Shown here piece by piece: positions 58,220-64,000 of a stretch of 64,000 nt of DNA. Position 1 is the stretch's first letter, and each line of letters opens with the position of its first letter. A program made the position numbers and the translations under genes. The stretch is from Symbiodinium microadriaticum. Its lineage: Eukaryota; Sar; Dinophyceae; Suessiales; Symbiodiniaceae. The notes below the pieces were generated by a model that was given only the letters and a program-made list of their open reading frames with translations, had not been told where the DNA came from and did no database searches. The stretch covers positions 31,777 to 95,776 of the forward strand of contig LSRX01000428.1 in assembly GCA_001939145.1 (NCBI GenBank), given 5' to 3'.

Positions 58220-58606
58220 ATGTCGTGGTGGTGGTGGCGGTTTCGGTTGTGTGTTTACCGACGATACAACTGGAACCACAACGATTTCCAGACTGTCCGT
58301 AGCTGGGCCTGGGGGTTCAGACTGACTGCATGTTCAGTATCGTTGGTGGGGTCGTTTCTTTTTCAGTCGGCATCCGGGGAATCTGTGGCCCTTATCTACG
58401 AGGCTGAATCGTGGCATGGGCCTTCCGAAGAGGACCGTAGGCAGCGCATATTGCAGAGTTTCTCTAGAAGAAATGGAGCATTGGGCCAGCCCGCGAGTCA
58501 GCATGAGGCGCGAGGTCCTGAGCCCAGTGCGCAATGCAAGAAGAAGCCGCTGCGTCTCTCCGGCCGCGCATTGCACGGTGTGAATTGGCCTTGGTCTTGG
58601 GACTGA
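58220..58606 (+). CDS. Open frame of unknown status
   Basis: 128 codons from ATG, including FLFQSASGESVALIYEAESW and HGPSEEDRRQRILQSFSRR. The middle looks protein-like, the first 20 codons (Trp/Arg-rich) do not. No family recognised. The opposite strand frame at 58679-59086 is also open and unrecognised. Confidence 0.3.
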   Translation: MSWWWWRFRLCVYRRYNWNHNDFQTVRSWAWGFRLTACSVSLVGSFLFQSASGESVALIYEAESWHGPSEEDRRQRILQSFSRRNGALGQPASQHEARGPEPSAQCKKKPLRLSGRALHGVNWPWSWD

Positions 58607-59099
58607 GTGCAGCCCTTGGTTGAATGGTAGGAGTGGTCGGTGGTGACTAAGAACGAACATTGCAATCAGCTACCAACACTACAACCTCACATTGATTCGA
58701 CCTCGCTGTTCTGTGAGGGAGGGATCTCTGCTCCTACTCTTGCAGATTTCTTCGGTTTTGCAGCGTTGATTGAAGACATTTCCTGAGTAGCAGTCGTCAA
58801 GATCTTCGAGCGTCCCGGTCGTGCAGAAAGGACGGTGCGTGATGCAAGCTAAGCAATGAGAACGACAAACCTCAAACTCAGCAGCCAGCACAGGACAGTC
58901 GGTGAGCAGAAGCTCGAAAGACAACACCTGGCCACAAACGAAATCAAGAACAAGACTTAAAGCATCAGATGCGTGAAGCCTTGACCACCTCTCCAGACGC
59001 TGTGTCTCTGAGAGAACAGCCGACGAGTGTGTGACCTTAGTTGTCTCTGCTGTGTGAGAATTTCCTGTAAAGGGACTTTCGCACACACACTAAAAAAGA

Positions 59100-61880
59100 C
59101 ACCGCCTCAAATCTCATGACCAGCTCTAAAGCCCGAGACCAGAAGGACCGGGGCAGCGGCAGAATGTGAGGTACTCCTCGGTGACTACGGGAGTGACTCG
59201 GAGGAGGTAGCGGAGGATCTCCTGCGCCGGCCCAGGAGAACGGCGGCAGCGCTTCTCCCGTTACTTCTGCTAGTGTTGTCGCCTCCCCCACTTAAGCTGG
59301 CACCCGGACGCGTAAAGACGCCTTGACGGAAAATTGCATATTACGTCGCGGACACTCTCAAATTTTGTTGCCATGGAAAGGTGTTTACGATGTTTCCTGA
59401 TTGTCGTGTACAGTTTGCAAGTGAATTTTTCAAGAGAAGACGACGACACCCTCAACACAAACCTCGCACGTTCAACAAGCATGTAGCACCGTGTTTTCGA
59501 TCCCTGTCTCAAGTAACGCTCTCGACTCAGTGCCCGGCACTCAGCGAGACCAAGGGCTCCACCATGACCTCAGCTGGGTAGCAGGGCTGGTGTTGGTGGG
59601 GAGCTTGGGTTTGGGGCTTCGGGGTCTCCGCGGATCCGAGAAGTCTCGGAAAGATGGACTTGGGCTCGGATCCAAAGGAGCAGAACACAGCACGTGGTTG
59701 TAGCAAAATGAATCTAACGATCGTGAACTTCATCCTGAAATCTGCCGAACGCCCCTGAATATTTCACGTGCGATATTTTCTGAGCCGGCGGCCGAGACAA
59801 CATCCCGACCGGAGCGGCCCTTTTGCGAGGGCTCCTCGTGATGCTTGCCGTGTTTGTTACGGTTTTGGTGGGAAGTTTTGCATTCAGGCTCCTGGCTGCT
59901 GTGACTTGGGCTTTGTGTTCCGGAAGTGGTTTCAAGCTTTGCACTTGCCTCAACATTTGCCTTGCATAAATTCTGAAACCAAGGTAAGCTGTGGTAATTC
60001 TGCACGGGATATCACGATACCACCAGGCCTAGACATGCCTAGACGCACTCCCGAGACTCCAAGGCTAGCCCAGGGAGGGCGCAAGTTGACTGTTCCGCAG
60101 AAGCAACCCTTGCATGCACAGCAGATTCGGTTTTCGAACCGTGCGTGACATGAAGCCCTCCGATGAAACTTGAGTCCGGGCATCACACGAAGAGTACAAG
60201 TTGAGGAGGCTGTGCGTGAGGCACGAACTGAGCTTTGAAGCTCATTCTTAAGCATTCTGCGGCATCCCGGAGGCGAGACTGGTGCATTTTCACACTCACA
60301 CGTGGGTACTTTCTGATGCCCTTGATGCGACTGATCTCTCTGATCGACGTGATACTATTACTTTTTCATTCAACTGCAGGGTTTCCAAATCGCTCAGGCG
60401 TTCTAGCCGCAGATTCTAGCCCTAAGGCCAAAAAAAAGCCTATGTGAACACGTACCCGAAACTAAGATTCAGTAACCCATCGCTTATATGAGAAACCCTG
60501 ATTTGGAGTCAGCTTTCAACACTCCTTGGAAGCACGCTGCCAGTGCTCCAGGCGAAGCTGCACGGGCTCCGTAAGCGCCTGAGGGCACCGGCCAGCAGAT
60601 CTGCAAGTACGAAAATAGAACAACTCGTGTAGGGCTTCGGGTTGGGGATTTGGGGTGTGCGGCTTAGGGGTAGCACAGGCGGATTTGTTCGCCGGATTCG
60701 GAAACTTCTGGCACTAAAGCCATGTAAAAAACTTCTGAACCCTGAGCCTGAGCGCAATACTCTCAAACCCCAAACCGTAACAACTGGCAAACCGAAGCTA
60801 GATACAGTACGTTCGAATCGCGCATTAAAGCCTCAACGAACATCAACAGAACAGGACTTCTTCTGCAATCCGCTAATCTAAACTCTAAACCAATACAGCG
60901 CACTGACATACATATCTTAGCCCCGTAGATCCACGGGGTCTGACATCAGCAAAGAAAAATCATGCTGATTGAGCTGGTGCAAGCCAGCCAGAATTACAAA
61001 TTGCTCATGCGCATATAACTCGCATTTGGTAAGTATGTTTGGAGTACTGAAGTTTGTCAATGCAATCGGAACAGGAATGAGACAAGCCACAGAGATTGTA
61101 CTGGCTTTAGCAGTCGCACTCATGACACTCGGAATTTGTCCGCTAGTTACATGCGTGCTGGGAGTCTCGACCAAGAAGCAGCACAAGCTTTGAGCTGAAT
61201 GAAAATCCAATAAGAAACATCAGAAAAAACCAGGATCACAATACGTGCAAACATCAGTATATAGCCAAACAAGAAGACAAGGAGACAGAAGGAGCAGTCA
61301 AGGATGCCAGTCCTGAACCCCGAAAACCAAATCAAAAGTCGGGCATGTGGCTGGCCTTTAAGCCACGATCTCGCTTGTAGCGCCAGATAGGAAAGCCTCG
61401 GAGGCGGGCTTTTCCATCGTGACATATCTTGGCTGCGAGCCGCTAGAGTAGGAATGGTCCCTCCTTGGGATGCGCAGACATAAAAACGTCGCCAACAACC
61501 GATCTTTCGTGTCATGAACGTCAACCACGGCTTGAAACGAGTGGCATTCCGCGGTGCAAACCATGGCTTGTAGCACCTGTGGCTCCCGGTTTTAGGTTGT
61601 GCAAGCTCTTCTCCGCTTTCGCTCTTTGAGCTTCCGGGCTTGGGGAGTGCGCGGTGAGGGGCTCTCAAGGGCTTCGGAATCGACATGTCGGGGCAGCTTA
61701 AGGGTTGGATTCAGGCAATGGCTGGACATTTTGCATGCTGTGACTTTAGGGACCGCAGACCACCTTGCACCATGGGCATCACGAAACGCTACGCCGTCAC
61801 AGGCCTGAAAACCCGCACTGAACCCTTCTTAGACCTCAGAAGACGGGGCCTCCAGAAGGCGTCGCATCGCCGCCTGCACG
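59100..61880. other. No supported gene
   Basis: Overlapping frames only; the longest, 61147-61686 on the minus strand, has a hydrophobic stretch (ILDCSFCLLVFLFGYILMFA) but no other support. Degenerate telomere-like strings near 60630-60670, 60760-60780 and 60880. Confidence 0.4.
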
Positions 61881-61887
61881 GAAGCTA

Positions 61888-62418
61888 GTGGTTGCGGTAG
61901 AAGCAGTAGATGTGGTAGCAGCTGTAGTAGGAGTAGGAGTCGTCGGTGAAGGAGTAGTTGCACTATCCCAGGAAGTATCATGCTCAGTGCTTACTCAAGC
62001 GACGGAAGGCCTTCGGAGCCTTGGGCTCTCGGAGCTGGAAGACTTCCTCAAAGATCGCCCAGCGGTCTTGCTGGAGCTTTCCCGAACCTCGCCAGTCACA
62101 TCCAGTCGCTGCATGACGTCCCATGTCGATTGCCCAGCCTTGAAGGAGCCGCAAGAGCCGACCTGCCCAAAGGCCGTCGGAGAGTTGCGCGATCCCGACA
62201 AGCGATTACCACAGCCCACCTGCGAAGTTGACGGACTCCAGTTCAAAGGCCGTGCACTTGTCGCAGCCAACTCCGAACCTCGCAGCTGTGCCATGTGCCC
62301 AAGACGTCTCTGGATCCGAACTTCAAAGTACCAAAACACCGAGACTCGTGCAGCAGGTCTCGAACTGCCTGAAGGGCCTGCATCACGGCGGAGGCGCAGT
62401 GGAAGACATGAAATCTAA
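61888..62418 (+). CDS. Open frame of unknown status
   Basis: 176 codons open. The central part (ATEGLRSLGLSELEDFLKDR, then PAVLLELSRTSP and CEVDGLQFKGRALVA) looks protein-like, while the first 30 codons derive from GTA-type repeat. The minus strand is also open. No family recognised. Confidence 0.3.
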   Translation: MVAVEAVDVVAAVVGVGVVGEGVVALSQEVSCSVLTQATEGLRSLGLSELEDFLKDRPAVLLELSRTSPVTSSRCMTSHVDCPALKEPQEPTCPKAVGELRDPDKRLPQPTCEVDGLQFKGRALVAANSEPRSCAMCPRRLWIRTSKYQNTETRAAGLELPEGPASRRRRSGRHEI

Positions 62419-62419
62419 G

Positions 62420-63945
62420 AGGAACCTGCTTCATGACCCGTGCGTCGCTGCCAGCACTGGCTTGGTCCAGGAGCCGAACAGCTCCTGCAGTCTCAACCAC
62501 CATTCATCTCAGCAATTCCGCCAAAAAGCCCAGTGAATTTCTATTATGCTTGTCGTCTTGTAGCACAGACCAATTTGAGGGAGTGAATGGCCCACACAGA
62601 CTAGAGCCGGTCGGACCAGGCGCACATCCCAGAGAGAGGGACCCAAGCAGACTACTCCAATTCACCATCCGCAAAGGAGAGCTCTCCTGACACCGCCCGT
62701 GGCTTCGTCAGTGGGCCCACGGACTCAAGGCCTTGAGTCCAGTGAGACTTAGGTCTACAGTGGCAAGGCCTCTGCTTCACAAGATGTTGCTGTTGCACTT
62801 TTCCAAGCCGGCCCTGATTTCCAGAGCGCCGTGCTATGCACACCCATTGCAAAGGCCCACGCTTGCCAGCTCTTCGCAGAGAGACGTGGCTTCACGGAGG
62901 AGGTCCTGAGGTCTCCGAGATGCAAGGGCCCTCCTCCTTTGCCCGTCCCTTCGCTTGATGTGAACAGAGCTGCAACAGTCTAGTTTAAGCATGACCGGCA
63001 GCTTCATGCAGGTCCTCGTTGGGAACCGCCTTCTCCTGTGCCAGCGCTGGCCCGAAGCAGCCAGCCTGGAAGGGAATCGACATGTTAATGCTGCCTTCTG
63101 TTCCACTCGTCCGCCTGTTGTGGATCCCGGGTTGCGATGAGCCGCTTTGCCCAACGGTACACCTGCAAACCAAACCACTGCGAAAACCAGCTGAATCCAG
63201 CTGAGCTCTGAACTGAGGTCTGCAATTAAGAGCCATGCCCCGTGGCGACAAAGCGTGGTCAGAAGTCGTGGTTCTTCGAGGGCTCTAGCCTGCGAAAACA
63301 ACTTTGCGCTCGGGAACAAGCCCTCCTCATCTCAAGCAGTCGACTCTGTCTAACTTTACAGGGTAAACATCCAAGTAGCTGTGCGCTGCGTTGAAAAAAT
63401 ACACCAGCTGCTCGACCGCTACTGTTCCTTTTTATTTGTTTGCTCGTGTTGTTACACAGGGAAATCGATGTTATCGCTCTAGTTATCTCTAGCGTACTCG
63501 CTTTACAAGACACATTGCATGGGAGTGTTCTTCAACCCGATAAGTGGGACCTTTATTTCTGACAATCCTGCTGAAATCAGGCACGCCTGAATGACTTAAA
63601 CCAATGCTCGGAGGAGTGTACAGCAATTGCCATGCCTTGAGGGCTCTTGCGATGCGCATGGCGTAGAGGGCCTGGGGGTGGATCAGGCTCAGCTCGGATT
63701 GAAGGCTGAAGAAGGCAAAAGGTCCAGCCATTGCTAGAAGAACTTCTTTAAAACCTAGACTCTCCTCTAGACTGCGAGTCGAGCAAAAATATGACCACCT
63801 GAATGTCCAGACCTCACCCAGGGGCTACTGAGATCATCTCAGGTTCCGGCAGAAGAAGCGCCAGATGTGCCCTCAATGGCCCGACACCTGCCATGAACAT
63901 ATAAGCAGAATTGGTGCTATCCTATTTTCCTCGATGGACATGATT
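62420..63945. other. No supported gene
   Basis: Overlapping frames up to 161 codons on the minus strand (62834-63319) without motifs or splice logic. Nothing else seen. Confidence 0.4.

Positions 63946-63947
<2 letters not shown>

Positions 63948-64000
<53 letters not shown>
63948..64000. repeat. (CAG)n array running off the window end
   Basis: Pure CAG from about 63950 to the last base; its full length is unknown. Confidence 0.97.

Noticed and set aside
1..64000. Search by eye for the dinoflagellate spliced-leader string (CCGTAGCCATTTTGGCTCAAG or its relic)
   Set aside because: Only partial matches such as GGCTCAAG at about 16893 and 52074, too short to mean anything.
1..64000. CRISPR arrays, integrases, phage or reverse-transcriptase genes
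   Set aside because: No regularly spaced repeats with unique spacers and no polymerase or integrase motifs seen; all regular repeats are microsatellites or tandem duplications.

Overview
The window looks like nuclear DNA of a dinoflagellate. Only a small part is coding, genes are broken into very short exons, introns repeatedly use GC (and probably GA) as well as GT donors with AG acceptors, microsatellites are abundant, and degenerate CCCTAAA (TTTAGGG) telomere-like strings are scattered through non-coding DNA. The species cannot be fixed from sequence alone; a Suessiales-type genome (Symbiodiniaceae/Polarella) is my best guess and is inference. I found no rRNA, convincing tRNA, CRISPR array, phage or bacterial operon.

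Layout. (1) About 0.4-14.7 kb, + strand: exons of one very large gene, or a few adjacent ones, for a secreted or surface protein. Its 5' part is an array of an unrecognised Cys/Gly-containing module split over several micro-exons (five copies visible, one pair freshly duplicated with a 734-bp period). Its 3' part holds about two dozen thrombospondin type-1 (TSP1) repeats, twelve of them in one uninterrupted 2.1-kb exon, and it ends with a candidate transmembrane helix. (2) 15-18.4 kb: small coding-looking fragments, then degenerate trinucleotide repeats. (3) 19.6-20.8 kb, + strand: part of an RNA-recognition-motif (RRM) gene. (4) 20.87-24.43 kb: an extremely AT-rich, ORF-free block unlike its flanks. 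(5) 24.5-25.7 kb, - strand: a class I-type sirtuin in two exons. (6) 26-30 kb: no recognisable gene, large GTA/AGC/AGG microsatellites. (7) 29.97-30.98 kb, - strand: an unrecognised gene whose exons join in frame through GA/GC-AG introns. (8) 31-46 kb: mostly non-coding, with a 105-bp inverted-repeat (MITE-like) element and several telomere-like stretches. (9) 46.99-49.2 kb, - strand: a second sirtuin of the SIRT6/7 type, which I could follow through twelve micro-exons; a zinc-ribbon exon lies just upstream. (10) 50.7-52.2 kb, - strand: a multi-pass membrane protein. (11) 53-64 kb: isolated coding-looking exons, a 161-bp direct repeat around an undetermined base, and CAG arrays, one running off the window end.

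The genes do not form an operon-like set. The two sirtuins use NAD to deacylate proteins, the RRM gene belongs to RNA processing, and the TSP1 protein and the membrane protein act at the cell surface or internal membranes. Exon borders were derived by hand from reading frame, splice dinucleotides and family conservation; where the reading phase does not close I say so.
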